Part shown: positions 35,645 through 44,101 of the stretch, piece by piece | Numbering within the stretch: the first letter of the stretch is position 1 | Layout: each line of letters starts with the position of its first letter | DNA from: Mycobacterium sp. | GTDB taxonomy: Bacteria; Actinomycetota; Actinomycetes; Mycobacteriales; Mycobacteriaceae | Direction of reading: 5' to 3' | Assembly (NCBI GenBank): GCA_018882965.1 | Contig: VEQY01000006.1 | Location: 24,871-88,870 of the forward strand | Length of the DNA: 64,000 nucleotides | The notes under the pieces: generated by a model | The model's input: only the letters and a program-made list of their open reading frames with translations | The model's database searches: none | Told to the model about the DNA's origin: nothing | Position numbers and translations under genes: made by a program

Positions 35645-35961
35645 TTCACAATCTGGCCGCTGGGATGATGCGGCGCGATCCCGCCGGGCATCATCGGGAA
35701 CAGGTCGATTCCGAAATGGTGGATCACTGTCGCCCTGGTGATCCAGGCCACCGCGGTGACGATCACCCACGCGACCAAGACGAATAGCGCTATCCCCAGG
35801 AACTTCAGTGCCGGGTTCGGCTTGTGAACGACATGGTCGGCCTCCTCGCCGCCGGCCCCGAAGGAATACGCCAGCATCCCCATTGCGAAAACCGCGGGCA
35901 GCCCGGCGCCCAGGAGCAGGCCGATGAACAACACCCTGAAGATGCTTTCCGCGTAATGCAT
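35641..35961 (-). CDS. small membrane protein in pit operon
   Basis: 106 residues with two transmembrane helices (about 8-33 and 53-75) and a hydrophilic, His/Pro-rich tail. The ATG overlaps the pit stop by one base (TGATG), and its stop overlaps the next start. It matches the Rv0544c position in M. tuberculosis. No functional motif is seen; it may assist the phosphate transporter. Confidence 0.82.
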   Translation of the reverse strand: MHYAESIFRVLFIGLLLGAGLPAVFAMGMLAYSFGAGGEEADHVVHKPNPALKFLGIALFVLVAWVIVTAVAWITRATVIHHFGIDLFPMMPGGIAPHHPSGQIVK

Positions 35962-37241
35962 CACACCGCCGCCTTCGGCTTGGATTCGGGCACGGACTTC
36001 CTTCTGGCAGTCTTGGTGGTCGCCGCCGCATCGCGGACCTCCGCCGGGACGACCGAGTTGGTCGAGGAATCCCAGTCGGCATTGACGTTGCTGTGGTCGA
36101 CCTTCTGCTGCTGGGCCCGCCACCACATGTAGAACGACAGTCCGACCAGGATCACGAAGATCACGCCGTCACCGACCAGAGCTGAGCCGGTGAGGCTCTT
36201 CAAGGCGTAGGAGATCCCGTACGAGAGCGCTCCGACCAGGGCTGCGGCCGGCAGGGTTGTCAGCCAGGCCACCGCCATCCGGCCGGCCACCGCCCAGCGC
36301 ACCTCGGCACCGGGCTTACCGACACCGCTGCCCATGATGGAACCGGTGGCCACGTGAGTGGTGGACAGCGCCATCCCGGCCGCGCTGGAACTGAGGATGA
36401 TCGCCGCCGAGGACGCCTCGGCAGCGAGACCCTGCGGGGATTCGATCTCGACAAGACCCTTGCCGAGCGTGCGGATCACCCGCCAACCGCCGAGGTAGGT
36501 GCCCAGCGCTATCGCCACGGCGCAGCTGGCGATGATCCAGAACGGCAGCCCCTGCTGTTTGACGTCACCGGTGAGATGGCCGGTGGTGATCAGGGCCAGC
36601 GCGATGACGCCCATCGTCTTCTGCGCGTCGTTGGTTCCGTGGGAGAGCGCGACCAGCGACGCGGTGGCGATCTGACCCCAGCGGAAACCTTCCTCACGGC
36701 GGCGGGCCAGCACCCTGCGGGTGATCCGGTAGACCAGCCAGGTGCCGCAGGCGGCAACCACACCGGCGATCACCGGCGCCGCGATGGCCGGGATGATCAC
36801 CTTCGCGGTCACCCCGCTCCAATTGACTCCGCTGGTGCCCAGCGCGGCCAGGGCGGCCCCGATCAAGCCCCCGAACAACGCGTGCGAGGAGCTCGACGGA
36901 ATGCCGAAGAGCCAGGTCAGCAAGTTCCACAGAATCCCGCCGATGAGGCCGGCGAAGATGATCGTCAGCCCGGTCGAGGCGTCGATGCCCGGCAGCAGGG
37001 CCCCGGATTTGGAGTCCTGGATCTTCAGCACCGACGTGGTCACGGTCAGCGCCACCTCCACGGAGAGGAAGGCGCCGACAAGGTTGAGGATGCCCGCGAG
37101 CAGGACGGCGGTCTTGGGCTTGAGCGCCCGGGTGGCGATCGAGGTGGCCATGGCGTTCCCGGTGTCATGGAACCCGTTGGTGAAGTCGAAAGCCAGGGCC
37201 GTCGCAATCAACAAAACCAAGATCACCATTTCTGCGCTCAC
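35961..37241 (-). CDS. pitA: low-affinity inorganic phosphate transporter
   Basis: 426 residues with about 10 membrane segments and the two PiT signatures: FDFTNGFHDTGNAMATSI near 18-35 (GFHDxxN) and SHGTNDAQKTMGVIAL near 199-214 (G-x-N-D-A-Q-K). It imports metal-phosphate complexes with protons. The hydrophilic tail (about 60 residues, Lys-rich) is cytoplasmic. GTG start at 37241. The upstream region carries direct repeats resembling a PHO box. Corresponds to Rv0545c (pitA). Confidence 0.95.
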   Translation of the reverse strand: MSAEMVILVLLIATALAFDFTNGFHDTGNAMATSIATRALKPKTAVLLAGILNLVGAFLSVEVALTVTTSVLKIQDSKSGALLPGIDASTGLTIIFAGLIGGILWNLLTWLFGIPSSSSHALFGGLIGAALAALGTSGVNWSGVTAKVIIPAIAAPVIAGVVAACGTWLVYRITRRVLARRREEGFRWGQIATASLVALSHGTNDAQKTMGVIALALITTGHLTGDVKQQGLPFWIIASCAVAIALGTYLGGWRVIRTLGKGLVEIESPQGLAAEASSAAIILSSSAAGMALSTTHVATGSIMGSGVGKPGAEVRWAVAGRMAVAWLTTLPAAALVGALSYGISYALKSLTGSALVGDGVIFVILVGLSFYMWWRAQQQKVDHSNVNADWDSSTNSVVPAEVRDAAATTKTARRKSVPESKPKAAV

Positions 37242-37481
37242 AAGCCGCCATTCTGCTGCGTGGACGACCCTGCTGACCAGTTTTCAGCGGTCGACGGCCA
37301 GGCGACGACCTGCCGGTTTACCGGCCCCGTAGAGATATTCACCCGCTGTTCACCTTCAGTACCCCCGTGCAGTGCCCCGGCGGTTCCTGCCCGGGGATTC
37401 CGGCCGGGCCGCGATCACCTGTCGAACCTGCGTGAGACCGCCTACGATCGAGTTCGCACGGCCGGTTTGGAGGTGACACGG
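37242..37481. other. Divergent intergenic region pitA / DUF3349-menE
   Basis: 240 bp with no coding potential that I accept. It holds the PHO-box-like repeats at 37337-37365 and a GGAGGTGA ribosome-binding site at 37469-37476 serving the DUF3349 gene at 37482. Confidence 0.6.
37337..37365. promoter_or_regulatory. PHO-box-like direct repeats (RegX3/PhoP type)
   Basis: Three 7 bp units at an exact 11 bp period: ATTCACC (37337), GTTCACC (37348) and GTACCCC (37359). This is the layout of actinobacterial PHO boxes, GTTCACC repeats spaced 11 bp. It lies about 96 bp upstream of the pitA start. Confidence 0.6.
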
Positions 37482-37784
37482 GTGAACCGATTCCTCAGCA
37501 ACATCGTGTCGTGGCTGCGCTCCGGCTATCCCGACGGCGTACCGGAACAGGACTACCTGCCGATCCTCGCCCTGCTCTCGCGCGGCCTGAGCAAGCAGGA
37601 GGTGGTCCAGGTCGCCCGCGAACTGCGGAACATCCCTGTTCTGGACTACATCGACATCGGAGCGGAAATCCTCAGGATCACCGACGAGTTGCCGATACCG
37701 GCCGATGTCGAGCGGGTGCGGGCCAGACTGGCCAGGTACGGCTGGCCGCTCAACGATCAGCGCGACAGCGAGGACGCGGGATAG
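37482..37784 (+). CDS. DUF3349 protein (second copy, Rv0543c-like)
   Basis: 100 residues, equal to the Rv0543c length I recall. It begins VNRFLSNIVSWLRSGYPDGVPEQDYLPILALL and ends with VERVRARLARYGWPLNDQRD, the DUF3349 pattern. GTG at 37482 has GGAGGTGA at ideal spacing. It is a paralogue of the gene at 35288; the two flank the pitA operon divergently. Function unknown. The TAG stop overlaps the beginning of the menE open frame. Confidence 0.88.
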   Translation: MNRFLSNIVSWLRSGYPDGVPEQDYLPILALLSRGLSKQEVVQVARELRNIPVLDYIDIGAEILRITDELPIPADVERVRARLARYGWPLNDQRDSEDAG

Positions 37785-37789
37785 CCACT

Positions 37790-38947
37790 CTGCGCGCGCT
37801 CGCCATCCCCCCCGGTCCGTCGGCGACGGCGCTGCTCGCGGCGATCGCGGACGTGCTCGACGGTCGCGGCTCACCACTGGCCCCGGTACCGGCGGGGGAC
37901 CTGCGCACCAACGAGCTCCTGACGACGGCGTTGCGCGTCGGTGAACACATCGACGACGACGTCGCCCTGGTGATCGCGACCTCCGGCACCACGGGCGTGC
38001 CCAAGGGCGCGATGCTGACCGCCGCCGCGGTCGTTGCGGCCGCCTCCGCGTCCCATGACCGGCTGGGCGGGCCGGGCACCTGGCTGCTGGCTCTGCCGGC
38101 TTACCACATCGCCGGTATGCAGGTGCTCGTGCGCAGCGTGCTCGCCGGTACCGTCCCGATCGAGCTCGACATCGCACGAGGGTTTGATCCCGTCGAATTA
38201 CCAAGGGCGGTAGCGCAACTGGGTCCTGGACGGGCCTACATCGCACTGGTGGCGGCGCAACTGTCGAAGGCGTTGGCTGATCCTGTGGCTGTTGACGCAC
38301 TCAGGGAACTCGACGCAGTGCTGCTGGGCGGCGGACCGGCGCCACAGCCGGTACTCGACGGTGCAGCGGCAGCCGGGATCTCCTTAGTACGCAGCTACGG
38401 CTCCAGTGAGACTGCCGGCGGATGCGTCTACGACGGTATGCCGCTGGACGGAGTGCGGGTGCGGATCGACGACGTCGACGGCACGGGCATGGGTCGCATC
38501 GTCATCGGCGGACCCGTTCTGGCCAAGGGCTACCGCAACCCGCCCGATCCGGACCCTTTCGCCGAGCGCGGCTGGTTTCACACCGGTGACTTGGGACTGC
38601 TGGAGTCGAATCACCTCAGGGTGCTCGGCCGGATTGACGAGGCGATCAGCACGGGTGGACTGACGGTCCTGCCGGGACCCGTCGAGGCCGTCCTGTCTCA
38701 GCACCCCGCGATCGCCGAATGCGCGGTGTTCGGCGTCGACGACGACCGGCTCGGCCAGCGGGTGGCGGTCGCGGTGGTCGTCGACGCGCTCTCCGCGGCG
38801 CCGACCCTGCAGGAGCTGCGTGAGTTCTCGGGCCGGTCGCTGGACCGCTTCGCAGCGCCCCGGGAGGTGCACATCGTCGACGAACTGCCCCGCAGCAGGA
38901 TGGGCAAACTCGATCGCGGGATGCTGCGGGAACGCTTCTCGCCGTGA
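37790..38947 (+). CDS. menE: o-succinylbenzoate-CoA ligase, start uncertain
   Basis: Up to 385 residues of an adenylate-forming ligase, with P-loop IATSGTTGVPKGAML near 62-76, A5 RSYGSSETAGG near 200, A7 FHTGDLGLLE near 265, DEAISTGG near 285 and a catalytic Lys in RMGKLDRGML at the end. It makes o-succinylbenzoyl-CoA for MenB. No ATG, GTG or TTG precedes the conserved-looking N-terminus LRALAIPPGPSATALL; the first conventional start is GTG at 37853 (364 residues). I give the longer form beginning at a CTG at 37790 because that N-terminal stretch looks like real MenE sequence; this is uncertain. Confidence 0.85.
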   Translation: MRALAIPPGPSATALLAAIADVLDGRGSPLAPVPAGDLRTNELLTTALRVGEHIDDDVALVIATSGTTGVPKGAMLTAAAVVAAASASHDRLGGPGTWLLALPAYHIAGMQVLVRSVLAGTVPIELDIARGFDPVELPRAVAQLGPGRAYIALVAAQLSKALADPVAVDALRELDAVLLGGGPAPQPVLDGAAAAGISLVRSYGSSETAGGCVYDGMPLDGVRVRIDDVDGTGMGRIVIGGPVLAKGYRNPPDPDPFAERGWFHTGDLGLLESNHLRVLGRIDEAISTGGLTVLPGPVEAVLSQHPAIAECAVFGVDDDRLGQRVAVAVVVDALSAAPTLQELREFSGRSLDRFAAPREVHIVDELPRSRMGKLDRGMLRERFSP

Positions 38948-38987
38948 CGAAACCATGACAGAGAGCAGGTCGCGAGGGCCTTCCGGC

Positions 38988-38993
38988 TACCCT
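38988..38993 (+). promoter_or_regulatory. -10 element of the response-regulator gene (leaderless)
   Basis: TACCCT followed by 7 nt and GTG at 39001. Confidence 0.55.
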
Positions 38994-39000
38994 CGACAGG

Positions 39001-39705
39001 GTGGGAGCGCGGGTGCTGATCGCCGATGACGACGTCGTCGTCCGCGACGTCGTGCGGCGCTATCTGGAGCGTGACGGTCTCGAGGTTCGCGTCGCCGGGG
39101 ACGGCAACGAGGCGCTGCGGGTGCTGGGCACTGAGAAGATCGACGTCGCCGTGCTGGACGTGATGATGCCGGGACCCAACGGCCTGTCACTGTGCCGCAC
39201 CCTGCGCCAGGGTGGTGACTACACGGTCCCGGTGATCCTGCTCACCGCTCTGAGCGAGGAGGACGATCGGATCGCCGGCCTGGAAGCCGGTGCGGACGAC
39301 TACCTGACGAAGCCGTTCAGTCCACGCGAGTTGGCCTTACGCGTGCGCTCAGTGCTGCGGCGGGCACCGGCACCGGCCACCGCGCTGCCGCTGGAGATCA
39401 GCGTCGGTGAACTGACGGTCTCCACCGCGTCGCGGTCGGTCTCGGTCGGTGGAGAACCGATCGGGCTGACCAACCGGGAGTTCGACCTGCTGCTGTTCTT
39501 CCTGACCCACACCGACACCGTCTTCTCCCGCGAGGAACTGCTCAAGCGGGTGTGGAATTGGGACTTCGGCGACCTGTCCACGGTCACGGTGCACGTGAAA
39601 CGCCTCCGGTCCAAGCTCGGCGAACACCACCGTGTACAGACGGTCTGGGGCCGCGGGTACCTGTGGCGGGGTGAAGCCGGCGGCGGGGACCGTGCCTCCG
39701 CATAA
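39001..39705 (+). CDS. OmpR/PhoB-family response regulator
   Basis: 234 residues. The receiver domain (1-115) has the acidic pair in IADDDVVV (Asp8-Asp9), phospho-Asp near 51 in [13 protein letters not shown], Thr in LLTAL and Lys near 103 in [12 protein letters not shown]. The winged-helix DNA-binding domain (about 135-230) has [14 protein letters not shown] and [14 protein letters not shown]. It pairs with the histidine kinase that overlaps its 3' end. I cannot assign a named system; a target could be the nearby men or exported genes. Confidence 0.94.
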   Translation: MGARVLIADDDVVVRDVVRRYLERDGLEVRVAGDGNEALRVLGTEKIDVAVLDVMMPGPNGLSLCRTLRQGGDYTVPVILLTALSEEDDRIAGLEAGADDYLTKPFSPRELALRVRSVLRRAPAPATALPLEISVGELTVSTASRSVSVGGEPIGLTNREFDLLLFFLTHTDTVFSREELLKRVWNWDFGDLSTVTVHVKRLRSKLGEHHRVQTVWGRGYLWRGEAGGGDRASA

Positions 39706-40717
39706 GCTCACCGAAATCGCCCTGCTGGCGCTCGCCTGCTCGCTGCCGGTGGTGCTCATCGGCGGCCTGGTGATCCGACTGGCCCGATCCTGGTCACCGA
39801 CGGTCAGCACGGTGGCTCTGGTGCTGATCCCGACGCTGGCCACCTTCACCGGGGTGTTCTGCGCGAGCCAGTTCATGGCTTCCGCCACCTTCCAGGCCAT
39901 CGCGGTGGTGCTGGCGGTCGTGGCGGTTGTCACCCTGCCCGCCGCCATGATGCTCGCGCGCTACCAGGCCCGCAGGATGGTCTGGGAGCAGGAGATCCGC
40001 GACGCCGAACGGACCGCGGAGCAGTCCCGGCGCCAACTGGTGGCGTTCGTGAGTCACGATCTGCGCACCCCGCTGGCCGGGATTCGGGCGCTCTCGGAGG
40101 CCATCGCCGACGGGGTGGTCAGTCAGGCCGAGGTGCGCTCGCAGGCCAGACGCATCGAACAGGAGAGTATCCGGCTGTCGGAGATGGTCGATGACCTCTT
40201 CGAGATGGCGAAGATCAACGCCGGGGCGGTCAACGCGCCCTACGAGCGGGTAGCCCTCGATGAGGTCGTCGACGACGTGTTGACCACCCACCGGATCGCC
40301 GCGGAGCGCGCCGGAGTGGCGTTGGAGGTCGACCTGCCGCCGCGGCCGGTCCGGGTGATCGGCAGCGACCGCGCACTGGTCCGGGTGCTGTCCAACCTGG
40401 TCGCCAATGCGATCGCCCACACCCCGTCGGGCGGGACGGTCAAGCTGGCCGTCGGTGCGGACCGCGACGGCGCATGGGCACGGGTCGACGACACCGGCGT
40501 CGGGATCGACGCCGCTGACCTGCCGCGTGTGTTCGACGTCGCCTACCGGGGCTCGAACAACCGGGTGCCGAGGGAGGATTCCTCACTCCCCAGTGGTTCC
40601 GGTCTCGGACTTGCCATCGCCGCCGGACTTGTGCGCGCCCACCGCGGAACCCTGTCCGCGCACAATCTCGCCCGCGGCGCGCGCTTCGAGGTGCGGCTGC
40701 CGCTAGCGGCCGGCTAG
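39671..40717 (+). CDS. Sensor histidine kinase without extracytoplasmic sensor domain
   Basis: 348 residues if GTG at 39671 is the start; GTG at 39692 is equally possible. The N-terminal 100 residues form about three hydrophobic helices with very short loops and no HAMP motif that I can see. Then the H-box [15 protein letters not shown]-box [11 protein letters not shown]1 DDTGVGID and G2 [10 protein letters not shown] follow. The layout suits an intramembrane-sensing kinase. It overlaps the response regulator by 35 (or 14) bp and should be its partner. Confidence 0.9.
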   Translation: MKPAAGTVPPHKLTEIALLALACSLPVVLIGGLVIRLARSWSPTVSTVALVLIPTLATFTGVFCASQFMASATFQAIAVVLAVVAVVTLPAAMMLARYQARRMVWEQEIRDAERTAEQSRRQLVAFVSHDLRTPLAGIRALSEAIADGVVSQAEVRSQARRIEQESIRLSEMVDDLFEMAKINAGAVNAPYERVALDEVVDDVLTTHRIAAERAGVALEVDLPPRPVRVIGSDRALVRVLSNLVANAIAHTPSGGTVKLAVGADRDGAWARVDDTGVGIDAADLPRVFDVAYRGSNNRVPREDSSLPSGSGLGLAIAAGLVRAHRGTLSAHNLARGARFEVRLPLAAG

Positions 40718-40735
40718 ATCAGTTCGACAGGTCCG

Positions 40736-40975
40736 TCAGTTCGACAGGTACAGGTAGTACAGACCGTCGTCACCCTGAGCGCACTGCCACGTGGTGTAGG
40801 CGTCGTTGTTCTGGGCGATCTGCACTTCCGGCCCGTCTGCCTGGCAGGCCGCGAGGGTGGAGTAATTTCCGTCGACCTGTACCTGATCCGCGCTGGCCGG
40901 GGCGATTCCCAAGCCCATTCCCAGCGTCATCAGACCGCCCAACGCCAGCGTGGCGCCCGTCATCACTTTTCTCAT
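40736..40975 (-). CDS. small exported protein with two cysteines
   Basis: 79 residues. Signal peptide with Ala-x-Ala cleavage (APASADQ near 29). The mature part has two cysteines (AACQADG, WQCAQGDDG), probably one disulfide, and ends in LYYLYLSN. AAGGAG lies 8 nt upstream of the ATG. Similar small secreted proteins occur in many mycobacteria; function unknown. It converges on the two-component operon with an 18 bp gap. Confidence 0.78.
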   Translation of the reverse strand: MRKVMTGATLALGGLMTLGMGLGIAPASADQVQVDGNYSTLAACQADGPEVQIAQNNDAYTTWQCAQGDDGLYYLYLSN

Positions 40976-41076
40976 CCCGAGAGCTCCTTCCAGTGCCCGT
41001 GATGACCTAGTTGTAGCGGAGCGGATGTGAACACACGGGTAAATGAGAAACTTGTTACGTCGGATCCCGGGCTGAC

Positions 41077-42207
41077 TCAGTCTTCGAGCGTTCGGCACAG
41101 CCGCTCGGCGGCCGCCACGTAGTCCTCGATGAAGTCCAGCACCACCTCGCGGGCTGGCTTGATCTTGTTCATCAAGCCAACACCCTGGCCGACGAAGTAG
41201 GTGGACAGGGCCTGGGCGCCCGGGTGTCCGTTCTCGGCGAGTTTGTCGATGCGGCGCAGCGCAGGTTCGGCGACCATGGCCTGCAGGGGCAGCCCCAGGG
41301 GCTGGCGGCCGCCGGGACTCGGGGCCCACGCGTCGGTCCAGTCCGAGCGCAGCTGCCGTGATGGCTTACCCGTTCGCCCGGCCGAGCGAACGGTGTCACG
41401 CGAGGAGGCGGCCAGCATCTTCTGCTTGGTGTGCGGTGCGGTCTCGGCCTCCTCGGTGGTCAGCCACACCGAACCCGTCCACGCACCCGCCGCACCCATG
41501 GCCACCGCTGCCGCCATCTGGCGGCCGGTCACGATGCCCCCCGCTGCCAGCACCGGCACATCGCGACCGCCCGGAATTTCCGAAATCGCCTCCAGCACTT
41601 CGGGAATCAGGACCAAGGTGGTGACCTCGCCGCAGTGCCCCCCCGCCTCGGTGCCCTGCGCAACGATCAGATCGACCCCGGCATGAACCTGCTTGACGGC
41701 GTGCTCCCTGGCGCCGACCAGAGCCGCGACCGGGATCCCGCGCTGCTTGCCGGCCTCGATCATGTAGTCCGGCGGCACTCCCAGCGCGTTGGCCATCAGC
41801 TTGATCGGGTGGTTCAGCGAGACGTCGAGCAGGCTTTTGCCGGTGTCCCCCGCCAGCGCTGAGGACCCGACCCGGATCTCCTCGAGCTCGATGTCGTGGT
41901 CGGCGAGCAGGGAGTTGATGAAGTCGCGGTGCTCCCCGGGTATCCGCTCGGCGAGCTGGTCGAAGGTCAGATCCTCGCCTTTGCCCTCGTATTTGGCGGG
42001 CACGATGATGTCGACCCCGTACGGCCTGCCGTTGACGTGGTCGTCGATCCAGCTCAGCTCGCGCTCGAGTTGGTCGGGCCGGAAGGCCACGCCGCCGAGC
42101 ACGCCGAACCCACCGGCGTTGGTGACCGCGGCCACGACGTCGCGGCAGTGGCTAAAGGCGAACAGGGGAAACTCGATGCCGAAGCGCTCGCAGATCTCTG
42201 TTTTCAC
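41077..42207 (-). CDS. nitronate monooxygenase-family flavoprotein
   Basis: 376 residues of the 2-nitropropane dioxygenase/NMO TIM-barrel family (FMN): FGIEFPLFAFSH at the start, the FMN-binding core VDLIVAQGTEAGGHCGEVTTL near 199-219 (with the conserved Gly-Gly-His) and VPVLAAGGIVTGRQMAAAVAMGAAGAWTGS near 242-271. Members oxidise nitroalkanes or act as enoyl reductases; the substrate is unknown here. GTG at 42207 lies 6 nt from a CATACT sequence, so it may be leaderless. The long upstream frame was rejected. Confidence 0.9.
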   Translation of the reverse strand: MKTEICERFGIEFPLFAFSHCRDVVAAVTNAGGFGVLGGVAFRPDQLERELSWIDDHVNGRPYGVDIIVPAKYEGKGEDLTFDQLAERIPGEHRDFINSLLADHDIELEEIRVGSSALAGDTGKSLLDVSLNHPIKLMANALGVPPDYMIEAGKQRGIPVAALVGAREHAVKQVHAGVDLIVAQGTEAGGHCGEVTTLVLIPEVLEAISEIPGGRDVPVLAAGGIVTGRQMAAAVAMGAAGAWTGSVWLTTEEAETAPHTKQKMLAASSRDTVRSAGRTGKPSRQLRSDWTDAWAPSPGGRQPLGLPLQAMVAEPALRRIDKLAENGHPGAQALSTYFVGQGVGLMNKIKPAREVVLDFIEDYVAAAERLCRTLED

Positions 42208-42341
42208 CCCGCCAGTATGCGCCGTTGGCGGCCGGCCCTCACCGTCCGCTCCCACCGCCTGGTAACAGCCGGGAACCGGTCGGCGATAGCACCCTAGGAT
42301 CGGTATCAGCCGCGGGCAGACCGGCGGGAAAGGAACCCACA

Positions 42342-42611
42342 ATGAGCATGAGGATCGTACGGCGAAGCGCCGCGGCTGTCGCGGGCGCAGCCCTCGGGCT
42401 GATGGCCCTGATCGGGCTGACTCCCGCCGGGACCGCGGACAGCGGGTTCACCCCGCTCACCCCGCCGACTACCAGCGGTGCGCCCAGCTACGCGCCGGCG
42501 AACCCGGTGGACTGCACCGACCCCAACAATGCGGTCAACTGCCAGTCCCCCCCGATCGACTCCCCGCTGGTCGTCGGGACCGCCGACCCCGGCTCCCCCT
42601 ACCGGGACTGA
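42342..42611 (+). CDS. small exported protein
   Basis: 89 residues. Signal peptide (RIVRRSAAAVAGAALGLMALIGLTPAGTADS) with cleavage near 32. The mature part is Pro/Thr-rich with two cysteines (PVDCTDPNNAVNCQSPP), likely a disulfide loop. GGGAAAGGAA lies ahead of the ATG. Function unknown; menA begins 31 bp later. Confidence 0.75.
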   Translation: MSMRIVRRSAAAVAGAALGLMALIGLTPAGTADSGFTPLTPPTTSGAPSYAPANPVDCTDPNNAVNCQSPPIDSPLVVGTADPGSPYRD

Positions 42612-42641
42612 CGCCGGTCGGCCTGACCGGCCCCCGCCACC

Positions 42642-43514
42642 ATGGCCAGTTTCGCCCAATGGGTGGAAGGCGCACGCCCGCGCACCCTTCCCAACGCGCT
42701 CGCCCCGGTGATCGCCGGGACCGGGGCAGCGGCGTGGCTGCACGCGGCGGTCTGGTGGAAGGCGTTGCTGGCTCTGATCGTGGCGTCGGCTCTGGTGGTC
42801 GGGGTCAATTACGCCAACGACTACTCCGACGGCATCCGCGGCACCGACGACGTGCGGGCCGGTCCGGTGCGACTCGTGGGCGCCCGCCTGGCCGCCCCGC
42901 GCGCCGTGCTGGCCGCGGCGGTGATCAGCTTCGGAATCGGATCGGTTGCCGGCCTGGTACTGGCCCTGGCCAGCGCACCGTGGTTGATCGGGGTCGGCGT
43001 CCTCTGCATCGCTGCGGCCTGGCTCTACACCGGGGGTTCGCGCCCCTACGGCTATGCCGGGTTCGGCGAGGTCTCGGTGTTCGTGTTCTTCGGCCTGGTG
43101 GGTGTGCTGGGCACGCAGTACACCCAGGCGCAGCGGATTGACTGGGTGGGGATCGCGCTGGCGGTCGCGATCGGAGCGATGGCGTCGGCGGTGCTGGTGG
43201 CCAACAATCTGCGCGACATCCCGACAGACACCGTCGCCGGCAAGATGACCTTGGCGGTCCGGCTGGGCGACAGCCGGACCCGGACGCTCTACCAGGCGCT
43301 GCTCGTCATCGCCGGAACGGTCACGGCGCTGCTGTCGAGCGCCTCGCCGTGGTGTGCGGCCGGATTCCTCGCCACTCCACTGGCGTTGCGTGCCGCCGCT
43401 CCGGTGCGGCGCGGCCTGGGCGGGCACGATCTGATCGTCGTGCTGCGGGACACCGGGCTGACGATGCTGGTGTGGTCGGTCGCGGTGGCGCTGGCGTTGA
43501 CCGCTGGCGCCTAA
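42642..43514 (+). CDS. menA: 1,4-dihydroxy-2-naphthoate polyprenyltransferase
   Basis: 290 residues with about eight membrane helices, a UbiA-superfamily enzyme. The first Asp-rich motif is [15 protein letters not shown] near 67-81 and the second is [14 protein letters not shown] near 187-200. It attaches the prenyl tail to DHNA to make demethylmenaquinone. Corresponds to Rv0534c. The stop shares CTAA with the convergent DUF4229 gene. Confidence 0.95.
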   Translation: MASFAQWVEGARPRTLPNALAPVIAGTGAAAWLHAAVWWKALLALIVASALVVGVNYANDYSDGIRGTDDVRAGPVRLVGARLAAPRAVLAAAVISFGIGSVAGLVLALASAPWLIGVGVLCIAAAWLYTGGSRPYGYAGFGEVSVFVFFGLVGVLGTQYTQAQRIDWVGIALAVAIGAMASAVLVANNLRDIPTDTVAGKMTLAVRLGDSRTRTLYQALLVIAGTVTALLSSASPWCAAGFLATPLALRAAAPVRRGLGGHDLIVVLRDTGLTMLVWSVAVALALTAGA

Positions 43515-43849
43515 CCCCCGGATGCCTGCCCCGGCGGATCCTCGCCGCGTAGTCGGGCCTTCAGATGTTCGCGGTCGCGGCGGCGACGCCCATCGACCGC
43601 GGCGATTCCGGCCGAAGCCCGGCGGCGCAACGGGGCCAGCAGCCACACACCGAGCGGGAGTGAGATGACGATCGCGAAGAGCAGCGCGACCACCAGTGGG
43701 ACTTCCCTGACCCCGACCAGCCGCGCCACCAGCAGGATCGCGGTTGTCAGCGCGACAACCATGACCAGCCGCGCAAGGGTGTAAAGCGCAACGTCACGCA
43801 GCATTCGGCCGGTGGACGTCGAGTCGTCGGCGGGACCCTGCTTCGTCAC
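43511..43849 (-). CDS. DUF4229 membrane protein
   Basis: 112 residues with two transmembrane helices (about 24-47 and 52-71) and a basic cytoplasmic tail ([28 protein letters not shown]) as in DUF4229. Function unknown. It diverges from the small gene at 43902, and its stop overlaps the menA stop by 4 bp. Confidence 0.85.
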   Translation of the reverse strand: MTKQGPADDSTSTGRMLRDVALYTLARLVMVVALTTAILLVARLVGVREVPLVVALLFAIVISLPLGVWLLAPLRRRASAGIAAVDGRRRRDREHLKARLRGEDPPGQASGG

Positions 43850-43874
43850 GAATTCGAGCCTACCGACAGCCGCG

Positions 43875-43880
43875 TATATT
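43875..43880 (+). promoter_or_regulatory. -10 element of the small membrane protein gene
   Basis: TATATT, the best -10 hexamer in the window, 21 bp before GTG at 43902; this leaves room for the AGGAGGT ribosome-binding site, so the mRNA has a short leader. Confidence 0.5.
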
Positions 43881-43901
43881 CGATTTCAGGAGGTTTGTCC
43901 T

Positions 43902-44060
43902 GTGCTTTACCTGCTGATCATCGTGTTCTTCGCGGCATTGGCCTACATCGGCTGGCGCCTGGTGCGCACCAAGGCCGATCAGCCCAGCACGCGGGTGATC
44001 GGACCGGACGACGACCCGGATTTCCTCCGCCGACTGGGGCGCGGCGACAAACCCCGGTGA
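43902..44060 (+). CDS. small single-span membrane protein
   Basis: 52 residues: one N-terminal transmembrane helix (LYLLIIVFFAALAYIGWRLV) followed by a charged tail (DDDPDFLRRLGRGDKPR). The GTG start is preceded by a perfect AGGAGGT at 7 nt, stronger than any other site here. It lies between DUF4229 and the cytochrome c maturation genes. The short, highly expressed-looking gene suggests a membrane assembly or regulatory peptide; function unknown. Confidence 0.8.
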   Translation: MLYLLIIVFFAALAYIGWRLVRTKADQPSTRVIGPDDDPDFLRRLGRGDKPR

Positions 44061-44101
44061 GCCCGGCGGAATCCCCCGGGGTCGTCGCTTAGCCGTCTCG
44101 T

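Noticed and set aside
42306..43646. Open frame of about 446 codons on the minus strand across menA
   Set aside because: Antisense shadow of menA; composition is Arg/Gly/Gln-rich without motifs.
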